Of a stretch of DNA of 46,992 bases, positions 36,294 to 44,694 are shown in pieces. The stretch is from Streptacidiphilus anmyonensis (GTDB lineage: Bacteria; Actinomycetota; Actinomycetes; Streptomycetales; Streptomycetaceae): contig NZ_BBPQ01000066.1 of the NCBI RefSeq assembly GCF_000787855.1, positions 1 through 46,992 of the forward strand, given 5' to 3'. Within the stretch, counting starts at the first letter, position 1. The number at the start of each line of letters is the position of its first letter. The notes under the pieces are model-generated. The model saw only the letters and a program-made list of their open reading frames with translations. It was not told the origin of the DNA and made no database searches. The position numbers were made by a program, and so were the translations under genes.

Positions 36294-36311
36294 GAAGTCG
36301 ACAACACTCCA

Positions 36312-36546
36312 GCGGTATGAGGCCGTAGAACGGTGCCGCGCCTGAGCCGCCGATGTGCGTGAGGAACTGCCGATAGACATCGGGCAGGACGATGTCGTGT
36401 TCGGCCTCGAACGCAGCGATGCGTGCTCCCGCCAGCTTCGGCCCGAGGCGGAACTTGTGCTGCTCTTCCCCGAAGGAGTGGCTGCGCAACGGTTGGAACG
36501 GGATCGCGGCCAGCTTGCGTCGCAGGCGGGGTATGCGGGGATCCAT
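36312..36546 (-). pseudogene. N-terminal fragment of SMI1/KNR4-family protein
   Basis: ATG at 36546 reads MDPRIPRLRRKLAAIPFQPL. It continues with FRLGPKLAGARIAAFEAEHD and IVLPDVYRQFLTHIGGSGAA then PFYGLIPLE, which is the conserved SMI1/KNR4 opening (SUKH-type fold, often immunity proteins of contact toxins). Homology ends at about 36312, and the remaining two thirds are missing. Probably a deletion junction with the gene at 35997-36293. Confidence 0.6.
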
Positions 36547-36631
36547 GAGGAATCTTCTCGTCCCCGCCACCCTATGGGTGGCTGTGGTCAGCTGGCCAGA
36601 AGAGCTCTCTTCCGCAGGAGCGCGAAGCCTC

Positions 36632-36820
36632 TCACTGAAGCCTGACCGCCGCCCACCACCGCCCGCACTTGCACAAGAGGCCGATCGACCCGATGGCCTC
36701 CCGCCCATACGGCAGGGGCCAGTTGCACGAGTTCCCGGTCTGTTCGAATGCCTTGAAGTTCAGCTGGTGCTCAAACTCCGTCCCGCTCCGCCCGGTTGGA
36801 ACCCCACCCCTGGGGCCCAC
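36632..36820 (-). CDS. Doubtful small ORF, possible gene tail
   Basis: The C-terminal part, FEQTGNSCNWPLPYGREAIG then LCKCGRWWAAVRLQ, has GC-rich third positions and a CxC pair. The N-terminal part has not. It may be the tail of a lost gene. No start signal seen. Confidence 0.25.
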   Translation of the reverse strand: MGPRGGVPTGRSGTEFEHQLNFKAFEQTGNSCNWPLPYGREAIGSIGLLCKCGRWWAAVRLQ

Positions 36821-36974
36821 TCCGGCCGAGCCCTACGCTGCCTGACCGTCCGTACCCGCAGCCATGTGGGCCGACCACACGAGGAGGGGGTTCCGTGGTC
36901 CGGCGCACGCTCGGTCGCTCACTCGGCCCTCCATCCGCCTGCGGTACCAGGGGACGAACACGGGCGGAGGCAAT

Positions 36975-37216
36975 CTAGATCTGAGCGATCTCACTGTCGG
37001 AAAGCCCCTTGCGGCGCAGTGCCTCCTCAAGCCGAAGACTCGGCCTTCCAGTCCGTGCGGCTCGACGTCGTCCTCGTCGTCGACCAGCCTCGGGCTGTAC
37101 TGACCATGGCCGATGGCGATGCCCCAGGCTCGCTGCACGACTTCGCGCACGGCGTTGCGGTCGATCGGCTCGGGCCACGTGTCGATCTCGGCCAGCAGGT
37201 CGTTGAGAGTGCTCAT
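36975..37216 (-). pseudogene. Frameshifted small hypothetical protein
   Basis: ATG at 37216 opens MSTLNDLLAEIDTWPEPIDR and runs through AVREVVQRAWGIAIGHGQYS to GLEGRVF. A shift near 37040 leads to RLEEALRRKGLSDSEIAQI and a stop at 36975. The two parts read as one acidic helical protein of about 80 residues. No recognised domain. The lesion is a single-base indel. Confidence 0.45.
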
Positions 37217-37378
37217 GCCCTCATGCAACGGCCGCAGCGGACCCACGGTCACCCGGGGCGTCCCCCGGGAGGTAGCCGGGTAGTCAGAGGGCCGCGGCAA
37301 GAGCTGGTGAGGTCACGCGTCGCGCTGCGCGAGCTGCTTGGCGGACCTCATGCGCGGTGCCGACCGGGCACGTTCCGG

Positions 37379-37392
37379 GGGACCAACGGCCC
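37379..37392. promoter_or_regulatory. DosR-like box, perfect half-sites
   Basis: GGGACCAACGGCCC. The left half GGGAC is identical to the mycobacterial DosR half-site. It lies 77 bases before a 31-codon ORF (37469) and 227 bases before the universal stress gene (37619). Confidence 0.5.
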
Positions 37393-37468
37393 AGGCGCAC
37401 ACGTGCCGACTCGGGGAGGGTGGATACCGGAACAAGCGCGGGCACCAGAGAGTCCGGAGGTGGCGACA

Positions 37469-37564
37469 ATGGAACGGATCATGGTCGCCAAGCGCCCAGG
37501 TCGCCCGCCGCAGTCGCCGCCCCTGGACCTGCGGACACCTTCCGGCCGTCCGCTGCCGTACTGA
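37469..37564 (+). CDS. Possible 31-residue peptide gene
   Basis: ATG at 37469 follows CGGAGG by eight bases and encodes MERIMVAKRPGRPPQSPPLD then LRTPSGRPLPY. It sits between a perfect dormancy-type box and the universal stress gene, 54 bases before the latter's ATG. The spacing of the box to this ATG (77 bases) matches that before other stress genes. It could be a real small protein or a leader. Confidence 0.4.
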   Translation: MERIMVAKRPGRPPQSPPLDLRTPSGRPLPY

Positions 37565-37618
37565 GGCCGGCAGGTCCTTCGCCGTGACGAAAGGTCGCTC
37601 GGCCACAGGAGAAGCCAT

Positions 37619-38497
37619 ATGTACACGTTGCTGTCGGACACGAGGCAATCGGGTGCAGTGATCGTCGGCGTGGACCCGTCCTCCGGCGCGAAGGCCGCCC
37701 TGGACTGGGCCGCCCGCGAAGCACAGCTGCGCGGCGCGCCCTTGCTGATCGCCCACTCCTGGGGCCACCTTGACTACGAGCTGCCGGAAGCAGTCACGCG
37801 GACTATCGGAGACTCCGCTTTCCGCACCGCTGCGACGTTCCTCGAGGGCACCGCCGCTGGGGTGCGGGCGGCGGCACCGGAGCTGAAGCTCGACACGGTC
37901 CTGCTGTCCGAGGCACCCACGGAGGGCCTCATCGGGCTGGCCGAGAGGGCCGCCCTGCTGGTGGTCGGCCGACGGGGACGGGGCGATCTCCTGGCACCGC
38001 TGCTCGGATCGGTCAGCCACCGCCTCGTGGCCCACGCACCGGTCCCCGTGGTGGTGGTGCCGAGCACCAGCACGATGACCGCCCCAGCCGACGGCCCCGT
38101 CGTCGTGGGCGTCGCCCGGGAGGCACCCGCCCCGATCGGATTCGCTTTCACGGAGGCCGAATCCCGAGGCACGCCGCTGGTCGCCGTGCGCTCCTGGACG
38201 CTGCCCAGCCCCTACATCGTCGCGTCGGCGGAGGCCGCCGCCCAACTGGACGCGGACGAGGGCGCCGAGTTGGACAGCTTGCTCGCCGACGCCCGCATCA
38301 TGCGTCCAGCCGTGCCCGTCACCACGCGGGTCACCTCCGGCGCGCCGGATCAGGTGCTGCTCGAAGCGGCAGAGGGCGCCGCCGTGATCGTGCTCGGTCG
38401 CCATCGTCGGCACCACCGCACCGGGCTCCTGCTCGGAAGCGTGCCCCAGCGCGTTCTGCACCGGGCCGAGGTTCCGGTGGCCGTGGTGCCGAACTGA
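37619..38497 (+). CDS. Universal stress protein, two UspA domains
   Basis: 292 residues from the ATG at 37619. Domain 1: AVIVGVDPSSGAKAALDWAA with intact ATP loop GRRGRGDLLAPLLGS. Domain 2: PVVVGVAREAPAPIGFAFTE, ending GRHRRHHRTGLLLGS, in which the second loop glycine is replaced by arginine. Domain 1 should bind ATP. Preceded by a small ORF and a perfect dormancy-type box. Followed by a hairpin terminator shared with the convergent gene. Confidence 0.9.
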   Translation: MYTLLSDTRQSGAVIVGVDPSSGAKAALDWAAREAQLRGAPLLIAHSWGHLDYELPEAVTRTIGDSAFRTAATFLEGTAAGVRAAAPELKLDTVLLSEAPTEGLIGLAERAALLVVGRRGRGDLLAPLLGSVSHRLVAHAPVPVVVVPSTSTMTAPADGPVVVGVAREAPAPIGFAFTEAESRGTPLVAVRSWTLPSPYIVASAEAAAQLDADEGAELDSLLADARIMRPAVPVTTRVTSGAPDQVLLEAAEGAAVIVLGRHRRHHRTGLLLGSVPQRVLHRAEVPVAVVPN

Positions 38498-38546
38498 CCC
38501 ACCCTGCTGCCCTTCCCGGGCCGCGCGTGCGGAAGCAGGGCGTGGG
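38498..38546. terminator. Hairpin between convergent genes
   Basis: CCCACCCTGCT (38498-38508) pairs with AGCAGG-GC-GTGGG (38534-38546), an 11-bp stem with a two-base bulge and a 25-base GC-rich loop. It begins one base after the universal stress stop codon and ends three bases before the convergent gene's stop at 38549. Confidence 0.55.
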
Positions 38547-38548
38547 TC

Positions 38549-39298
38549 TCAGGCGTGACCGACGTCGCGGCCGAGCTCGATGCCGAGCACCCGGTCCAGC
38601 CACACGAACGCCTCGAACCGGGCTCCGTCAGGCTGGCCTGGGTCGTCCGCCACCTCACCCAGGAGTCCCAGGAGACCGGGGGTGTCCAGGTCAGCGTCGA
38701 GCAACCCCCGGGCACGATCCCGGACCGCGGGCGGCACGGGCGCGGACGGGGCCTGGGACCAGTAGGCCACGTAGGCGCGCCACCCTGCCAGAGTGTTCGC
38801 GGCGTCCGCCAGGACGGCCGCGCTGACGGACAGCGGCTCGCGACACGGCGTGGCGAGCAGCGCGCAGCGTCGCACCGCCGCGTCATGGTCCGTCGGATCC
38901 GCAGGCAACGGCGGTATCGGCGCGCTGGCGCTCGTGGGCCCGACGCGCAGGACGACTCCCGGCCCGCGAGGATCGCCGCCCCCGCTGGTCAGCACGTGGA
39001 CATCGGCGTACAGGTCGTCATCCGCGTCAGGAGCGCGGAGGTTGTAGCTGGCCAGGAGTCGGTCCAGCCGCTTCGCCTCCAGGGGCGGCAGGTCGGGCGC
39101 CTCGATCGCCGGAAAGACCTGGACCCCTTCCATTTCCAGAGCGCGGAACAGCACGTCGGCGACGACCAGTGCCCGCGCCTCGTCCCATCCCGCCACCAGG
39201 CCAGGGCACTCCAGATGCACGCGGAGCCGAAGCGCGCGCCGCCCGGCCGGCGGCAGCGCGATCAGGCGTCCTTGGACCGCGTCGAAGACTTGCACCAC
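38549..39298 (-). CDS. Protein resembling a cysteinyl-tRNA synthetase-like fold
   Basis: 249 residues. The N-terminal part, ALRLRVHLECPGLVAGWDEA then VVADVLFRALEMEGVQVFPA, follows the layout of the CysS/MshC nucleotide-binding opening. It has no HIGH motif and no zinc cysteines. The C-terminal part, ARGLLDADLDTPGLLGLLGE and FEAFVWLDRVLGIEL, resembles the helical end of CysS. It is too short to be an active synthetase. I infer a degenerate paralogue of unknown role. It lies downstream of the phosphoenolpyruvate synthase gene, separated by a hairpin. Confidence 0.5.
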   Translation of the reverse strand: MVQVFDAVQGRLIALPPAGRRALRLRVHLECPGLVAGWDEARALVVADVLFRALEMEGVQVFPAIEAPDLPPLEAKRLDRLLASYNLRAPDADDDLYADVHVLTSGGGDPRGPGVVLRVGPTSASAPIPPLPADPTDHDAAVRRCALLATPCREPLSVSAAVLADAANTLAGWRAYVAYWSQAPSAPVPPAVRDRARGLLDADLDTPGLLGLLGEVADDPGQPDGARFEAFVWLDRVLGIELGRDVGHA

Positions 39299-39574
39299 AC
39301 ACCGACGCTATCCCGGCTCACCCGTGGTCGCAGCGCAGACACCGGGCGAGCAAGCCCACGCCGTTCGGACCTGCCCGGGCACGCCCGAGTCGAAGGCAGC
39401 CGAGGGAACCGGCGTCCGGCTGCGCCGGACGCCGACCTGGGCGTCGGCCGATCCCGACGTCCTCGCAGGGCCGGGGGAACCCTGCGCTTCCCATACTCCC
39501 TACCGGGCCGCGCATGGCACTTGGGCCTGCGGGCCCCGCTGGGCGGCCGGAAGGCTCTTCTCAACCCGCGGGCT
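39299..39574. other. Intergenic with hairpin
   Basis: Holds the 10-bp hairpin at 39411-39433 and otherwise no recognised feature. Confidence 0.4.
39411..39433 (-). terminator. Perfect 10-bp hairpin after ppsA
   Basis: GGCGTCCGGC, loop TGC, GCCGGACGCC. It lies 142 bases downstream of the ppsA stop in its direction of transcription and 113 bases before the next leftward gene. No T tract, as is common in actinobacterial terminators. Confidence 0.5.
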
Positions 39575-41950
39575 TCAGCTGAGTTCCTGTTCGGCGGCGG
39601 CCACGTTCTGCTTGACGACCACGAAGCTGTCGGGCGCGACCGAGATCGAGTCGATGCCCGCCTGAACCAGGAACCGGGCGAACTGCGGGTCGTCACTGGG
39701 TCGTTGCCCGCACAGGCCGACCGGCACCCCGGCGGCGTGAGCGGCGGCGATCAGCGCTTCGATACTGCGGGTCACCGCATGGTTGCGTTCGTCGAACAGC
39801 TCGGCCAGGGCGCTGGAGTCGCGGTCGACGCCGAGGGTGAGCTGGGTGAGGTCGTTGCTGCCGATGGAGAAGCCGTCGAAGCGCTCCGCGAACTGTTCGG
39901 CCAGGATGATGTTGGACGGGATCTCCGCCATGACGTAGACCTTGAGGCCGTTCGCTCCTCGTGCCAGGCCGTTGTCGGCCATCACGGCGAGCACGCGGTC
40001 CGCTTCCTCGGGGGTGCGGCAGAAGGGGATCATCATGACGACGTTGGTGAGGCCCATGTCCTCACGCACACGTCGCAGGGCCTGACACTCCAGGGCGAAG
40101 GCCTCGCGGTAACCGGGGCTGTAGTATCGGCTGGCCCCGCGCCAGCCGATCATCGGGTTGGCCTCCTCGGGTTCGAAGGGGCGTCCGCCGAGCAGGCGTG
40201 CGTACTCGTTGGTCTTGAAGTCGCTGGCCCGCACCACGACCGGGTCGGGCCAGCGGGAGGCGGCGATGCGCGCGACGCCGTGCGCGACGCGGTCGGTGAA
40301 GTACGCGCGCCGGTCGGCGTAGCCGTCGGTGAGTTCGTCGACGAGGCGGCGGTCCTCGGGGTCGAGCCGCTCGGGGTGGAGCAGGGCCATGGGGTGGATC
40401 CGCACGTCGTGGGTGACCATGAACTCCATCCGGGCGAGCCCCACACCGTCGGCCGGAAGCCGCCACCAGCGGAAGGCACCCGCGGGAGCCGCCAGGTTGA
40501 GCATCACCTTGGTGCGGGTGTGCGGCAGCCCTTTGACGTCGACCTCGCTCTCCTCGAAGTCGAGCCGACCGTCGTAGACGTGGCCGGTCTCGCCCTCGGC
40601 GCAGGAGACCGTGACCTCCCGGCCTCCCGCCAGCCGTGTCGTGGCGTCGCCGGCGCCGACGACGGCCGGCACTCCGAGCTCACGGCTGACGATGGCGGCG
40701 TGCGAGGTGCGTCCCCCATGGTCGGTCACGATCGCGGCGGCCCGCTTCATGATCGGTTCCCAGTCCGGGTCAGTGATCCGCGTGACCAACACTCCACCCT
40801 GCGGGAACCGCTCCAGGTGCTCGGGGCTCTCCATCGGGCACACCACACCGGCGCCGATCCCGTCGCCGACCGCCAGGCCGTCCACGAGCGTCTCCCCTCG
40901 CCCGGTGAGCCGGTAGGTCCGCAGCACGGATCCGCGCCGACGCGACTGCACGGTCTCCGGGCGGGCCTGCACCACGAAGATCTCCCCGGAGCGGCCGTCC
41001 TTCGCCCACTCGATGTCCATGGGAACGCCGTAGTGCTGCTCCACGGCGACCGCCCACCTGGCCAGCGTCAACACCTCGGCGTCTTCCAGCACCCGGGCGC
41101 GCCGCTCCTTCTCGGCGGTGTCCATCGTGTCCGTGCCCTGTTCCCCGGCGTAGACGGCCTTGCAGCGCTTCGCGCCGATGCCGACGTGGATCACCGGATC
41201 CCGCCCCGGCTCCTCCAGCAGCGGCTTGAAGACCAGGTACTCGTCCGGGTCCACCTGCCCGCTGACCACGGTCTCGCCCAACCCCCAGGCGGCGTTGACC
41301 ACCACGACACGCGGAAAGCCGCTCTCGGTGTCGAGCGTGAACATCACCCCGGCCCCTCCGAGGTCCGCCCGGACCATGCGCTGGACCCCGATCGACAACG
41401 CCACGGCGGACTGGTCGAACCCCATCCGTTCGCGGTAGTCGATCGCCCGGTCCGTGAACAGCGACGCGTAGCATCGGCGGCAGGCGTCCAGCAGCTCCTG
41501 CTCGCCGCGCACGTTGAGGAACGACTCCTGCTGTCCGGCGAAGCTCGCGTCGGGCAGGTCCTCCGCGGTGGCGCTGCTGCGCACCGCGACCTCCGGGTCG
41601 TCCCGTCCGGTACGACGGCTGAGCTCGCGGTAGGCCGCCACCAGTTCGCCGCTCAGACACTCCGGCAGCGCCGTCCGCAGGACGGCGGAGCGGATCGCTT
41701 CGCCAGCGTCCCGCAGGTCCGCGCCGGCCCGGAGGCGGTCGACCTGCTCGCTCACCACGCCCTCCAGCCCGCTCTCCCTGAGGTGCTCGCGGTAGGCGGC
41801 GGCCGTGGTGGCGAAGCCCTCGGGCACGCGAACCCCGGCGGGACCCAGATGGCGGATCAGCTCGCCCAGGGAGGAGTTCTTGCCCCCGACCACGGCCACG
41901 TCGCCACGGCCCAGCTCGTCGAACCAGATCACGCGAGCGTTCTCCGTCAT
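39575..41950 (-). CDS. ppsA: Phosphoenolpyruvate synthase
   Basis: 791 residues, the usual length. The ATG at 41950 follows GGGAGG and gives MTENARVIWFDELGRGDVAV. Pyruvate-phosphate dikinase ATP-binding domain: GGKNSSLGELIRHL, VAVRSSATAEDLPDASFAGQ and IFVVQARPETVQS. The phosphohistidine domain, with GGRTSHAAIVSRELGVPAVV, places the catalytic histidine near residue 415. The C-terminal TIM barrel has IGWRGASRYYSPGYREAFAL, FSIGSNDLTQLTLGVDRD and VGLCGQRPSDDPQFARFLV. It converts pyruvate and ATP to phosphoenolpyruvate, AMP and phosphate for gluconeogenesis. A perfect dormancy-type box lies 96 bases upstream. Confidence 0.93.
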   Translation of the reverse strand: MTENARVIWFDELGRGDVAVVGGKNSSLGELIRHLGPAGVRVPEGFATTAAAYREHLRESGLEGVVSEQVDRLRAGADLRDAGEAIRSAVLRTALPECLSGELVAAYRELSRRTGRDDPEVAVRSSATAEDLPDASFAGQQESFLNVRGEQELLDACRRCYASLFTDRAIDYRERMGFDQSAVALSIGVQRMVRADLGGAGVMFTLDTESGFPRVVVVNAAWGLGETVVSGQVDPDEYLVFKPLLEEPGRDPVIHVGIGAKRCKAVYAGEQGTDTMDTAEKERRARVLEDAEVLTLARWAVAVEQHYGVPMDIEWAKDGRSGEIFVVQARPETVQSRRRGSVLRTYRLTGRGETLVDGLAVGDGIGAGVVCPMESPEHLERFPQGGVLVTRITDPDWEPIMKRAAAIVTDHGGRTSHAAIVSRELGVPAVVGAGDATTRLAGGREVTVSCAEGETGHVYDGRLDFEESEVDVKGLPHTRTKVMLNLAAPAGAFRWWRLPADGVGLARMEFMVTHDVRIHPMALLHPERLDPEDRRLVDELTDGYADRRAYFTDRVAHGVARIAASRWPDPVVVRASDFKTNEYARLLGGRPFEPEEANPMIGWRGASRYYSPGYREAFALECQALRRVREDMGLTNVVMMIPFCRTPEEADRVLAVMADNGLARGANGLKVYVMAEIPSNIILAEQFAERFDGFSIGSNDLTQLTLGVDRDSSALAELFDERNHAVTRSIEALIAAAHAAGVPVGLCGQRPSDDPQFARFLVQAGIDSISVAPDSFVVVKQNVAAAEQELS

Positions 41951-42045
41951 GGCTGCCTCCCGGTCAGCGGCGCGGGTGGGGTGGTCGATCGCCTGCTGGA
42001 GCCCTCTACCCATACACCGTGCGGCCCCAGGTGACCGCTGCGCAT

Positions 42046-42059
42046 GGGCCGTTCGGCCC
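42046..42059. promoter_or_regulatory. DosR-like box, perfect palindrome halves
   Basis: GGGCCGTTCGGCCC lies 96 bases before the ppsA start. Its right half is also the left arm of a separate 11-bp hairpin (42055-42080). Confidence 0.5.
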
Positions 42060-42080
42060 ACGGCTCGCCAGCCGTGGGCC
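42055..42080. repeat. Perfect 11-bp hairpin overlapping the box
   Basis: GGCCCACGGCT, loop CGCC, AGCCGTGGGCC. It shares GGCCC with the dormancy-type box and could terminate the leftward universal stress transcript (stop at 42308) or affect the ppsA promoter. Confidence 0.5.
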
Positions 42081-42307
42081 CGACTACTCAACACGGTCTC
42101 GACCGTTCATCCGTCCGGGACCGCCACCGAGTTCCACCAGCACCTGCACGCCGGACTGGTCCTGCGCGGAGCGGCCGATCGCCCCGCGGACCGCGCCGAC
42201 CAGTCGCCGCCGTGATCCTCGAACTGATCCGCGCGGGTGAGCCGGATGCGACGCCCACGTCCGGAGGGTGAGACTCAGGTGGAGATGGACGACTGCGGCC
42301 GAACCGG
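42081..42307. other. Intergenic
   Basis: No recognised gene between ppsA and the universal stress gene. Short GC-rich frames show no conserved text. Confidence 0.35.
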
Positions 42308-43204
42308 TCAGCCGTGCGGGACGACCGCGACGGGCCCCAGCGCGTGGTGCAGCACCGAGTGAGCGGTCGAACCCAGTCCGGCCGTGCCCGGTCCCGCCGA
42401 CCCGCCCGTCCCCGAGCGGCGGCCCAGGACGAGGAGGGCCGCGTCCTGCGCCTCCTCGACCAGCAGCGCAGCCGGATGCCCCACCCTCACCAGCCTGAGA
42501 ATGCCACCCCCCTCCCCCAGCCGCGCTGCCTCGAGCGCCCGGAACAAAGCCTTCTCCTCCCGGTCCGCGAGCTCGATCCGCCGCTTCTCACCGCGCCCGT
42601 GCCGCGCCGGACGCCACGCAGGGGGCCACGCGGCGACCGCGAAGGCGTGCAGAGCCGTACCGCGGTCATGCGCGGCTCTGAGCGCGAACTCCAGCACGGC
42701 GGCCGGTTCCGGGTCCCGGGTGTCGACGCCGACCACGACAGGAGGCGGCTCGTCCGGCTCGATACCGGCGTCCACGTGCCGGGAGGCAAGACCCTCAGGC
42801 CGGACCACGACAACCGGCCGGGTCGCTTCGCCAGCCACCCCCCGGCTGGTCGATCCCAGCATCAGGCCCCGGAAACCTCCCAAGCCCCTCGACCCCACAA
42901 CCAGGAGCTCGGCGTCGTCCTGCGCGGCCAGCAGCGCCCCGACGGGCCAATCCGCAACCGTCTCGAAGCTGACCTCCACCTCCGGGAAGCGGTCGGATTC
43001 CTCCGCCGCCATCGACGCCAGCACCGCCCGGGCCCGCGCCTCGGTGTCGGCGTAGTCCTCGCCGGACTCCGGCATCCGCCCCAGGTGATAACAGGCCGCC
43101 AGCAACAGCAATCCGGTGCCCCGACGCGCGGCCTCCGCCGCACCCCAATGCGCCGCCGCCACACTGTGCACCGAACCGTCCACCCCGACGACCACGGCAG
43201 TCAT
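42308..43204 (-). CDS. Universal stress protein, two UspA domains
   Basis: 298 residues from the ATG at 43204, with AAGGAG about nine bases upstream. Domain 1: AVVVGVDGSVHSVAAAHWGA, with intact ATP loop GSRGLGGFRGLMLGS. Domain 2: PVVVGVDTRDPEPAAVLEFA, ending GRRSGTGGSAGPGTAGLGS, an expanded and probably altered loop. Domain 1 should bind ATP. A perfect dormancy-type box lies 128 bases upstream, shared with the divergent protease gene. Confidence 0.9.
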   Translation of the reverse strand: MTAVVVGVDGSVHSVAAAHWGAAEAARRGTGLLLLAACYHLGRMPESGEDYADTEARARAVLASMAAEESDRFPEVEVSFETVADWPVGALLAAQDDAELLVVGSRGLGGFRGLMLGSTSRGVAGEATRPVVVVRPEGLASRHVDAGIEPDEPPPVVVGVDTRDPEPAAVLEFALRAAHDRGTALHAFAVAAWPPAWRPARHGRGEKRRIELADREEKALFRALEAARLGEGGGILRLVRVGHPAALLVEEAQDAALLVLGRRSGTGGSAGPGTAGLGSTAHSVLHHALGPVAVVPHG

Positions 43205-43331
43205 GACCGCTCAACTCCTTGGAGATCCACCTGAGGAGTCCGCTCCGGGTTCGCGCGACGACGGCCCGAAACGGGAGTTTGAATGTGCAAGCTCTGTTCC
43301 CATGCTGATCGGGTGACCGCGCGGATGGAAT

Positions 43332-43345
43332 GGGCCGACCGGCCC
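43332..43345. promoter_or_regulatory. DosR-like box between divergent genes
   Basis: GGGCCGACCGGCCC lies 128 bases before the universal stress start (43204) and 116 bases before the protease start (43461), near the centre of their shared upstream region. One site could serve both. Confidence 0.5.
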
Positions 43346-43460
43346 CCGCATCACGACCCGGAAGGACGGCGCTGCGGGCGGATCGGCCCTGCCGCTCGGC
43401 CACGGGCGCGACGGAACCTGGAATCACGTCAGTCATGGGGTTCCGAAGGACGGTGCCGTG

Positions 43461-44651
43461 ATGTCGGAGTTCAGGAGCCCGACCCAGGGCCGTGGCGGAG
43501 AGCGCGGACCGTTCCGCTCGGTGGTGCCCTTCGGGCGCGTCTTCGGCGTCCCTTTGCGTCTTCACTGGAGCGCGCCTCTGCTGGTCGTCGTGTTGGGGCT
43601 CAGTCTGGGCGCGGGTACGCTGCCGGGCTGGGCACCGGGTCGTTCCCACGCCACCTACACGCTGGCTGGCATCGCCGGAGCGCTGCTGCTCTTGGCGAGC
43701 CTGCTGTTGCACGAGGGAGCGCACGCCGTCGTCGCCCGGCGCGCCGGGGTCGAAGTACAGGACATGACAGTCTGGGCGCTGGGCGGCGCTACGCTGATGG
43801 GCCGTGCCGACCGGCCTCGCGCGGCCTTCAAGATCGCCTTCGCTGGCCCGTTGACCAGCCTGCTGCTCGGCGGACTCGGTCTGGGGGCAGCTGTGGGTCT
43901 GCTGCGCGGTGCGCACTGGACCGTTCCCGGCGACGTCCTGCTCCGGTGCGGCTGGGCCAACCTGCTGCTCGCCGGGTTCAACCTGCTCCCCGCGGCGCCG
44001 CTGGACGGCGGCCGCGTGCTGCAGGCAGCAGTGTGGTGGCGCACCGGCGACCGGTCCCGCGCCGAGCGGGCCGCCGGGCGGGCCGGACAGCTTGCCGGAG
44101 CGCTCCTCATCGGCATCGGTGTCCTCGTCCTGCTGCGCGGCGGCCTGGCAGGTCTGTGGCTCATGCTGCTCGGCTTCTTCATCACCGCCACAGCGTGGGC
44201 CGAGGCGCAGCAGGCCACGGTCCGGACCCTGCTGCACGGGGTGCGGCTGTCCCAGGTGATGTCCTCGCCCGTCGCCACCGGACCCGACTGGCTGACCGTG
44301 GACCGCTTCCTCGAGGACGTGGCCCTGACCAGTCACCACACCCATCTCCCGGTCCTCGGCCTCGAGGGACGCCCGACCGGTGTCGTCTCAGTGCGCCGAC
44401 TGGCCCAGGCCCCGTCGGCGGCCCGGTCTGTCACCCGGGTCTCCCAGGTGGCACAGCCGATCGAGCACACACCGCTCGCAGGCCCGGAGGAGGACCTGGC
44501 GGACGTGCTGCAACGCCTGACGCCGGGTATGCCGATGCGGATCCTGGTCATGGACGGCGGGCGACTCGTCGGCATCGTCACCGCGCACGACGTCTCGCGT
44601 CTCCTCCAGCAGCGCCTGACGGTCACCGGCCGCGGCTCCGGCGCGTTCTGA
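43461..44651 (+). CDS. Rip3-like site-2 protease with CBS pair
   Basis: 396 residues. The ATG at 43461 is preferred over the adjacent GTG. Five or six membrane helices enclose the M50 zinc site HEGAH (His83, Glu84, His87) and the third ligand in LLPAAPLDGGRVL (Asp near 181). A CBS pair fills residues 255-390 (LSQVMSSPVATGPDWLTVDR, GVVSVRRLAQAP, GIVTAHDVSRLL). It matches mycobacterial Rip3 (Rv2625c), a DosR-regulon intramembrane protease. The substrate is unknown; anti-sigma factors or membrane regulators are typical for the class. All catalytic residues are present. Confidence 0.9.
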   Translation: MSEFRSPTQGRGGERGPFRSVVPFGRVFGVPLRLHWSAPLLVVVLGLSLGAGTLPGWAPGRSHATYTLAGIAGALLLLASLLLHEGAHAVVARRAGVEVQDMTVWALGGATLMGRADRPRAAFKIAFAGPLTSLLLGGLGLGAAVGLLRGAHWTVPGDVLLRCGWANLLLAGFNLLPAAPLDGGRVLQAAVWWRTGDRSRAERAAGRAGQLAGALLIGIGVLVLLRGGLAGLWLMLLGFFITATAWAEAQQATVRTLLHGVRLSQVMSSPVATGPDWLTVDRFLEDVALTSHHTHLPVLGLEGRPTGVVSVRRLAQAPSAARSVTRVSQVAQPIEHTPLAGPEEDLADVLQRLTPGMPMRILVMDGGRLVGIVTAHDVSRLLQQRLTVTGRGSGAF

Positions 44652-44694
44652 CTCCGTTACGGCCATCTGTTACCGCCGGTCTCGGGGCGACCGG

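Noticed and set aside
38555-42034. Very long plus-strand open frame (1159 codons)
   Set aside because: It is the antisense shadow of ppsA and its neighbour; the minus strand carries all conserved PEP synthase motifs.
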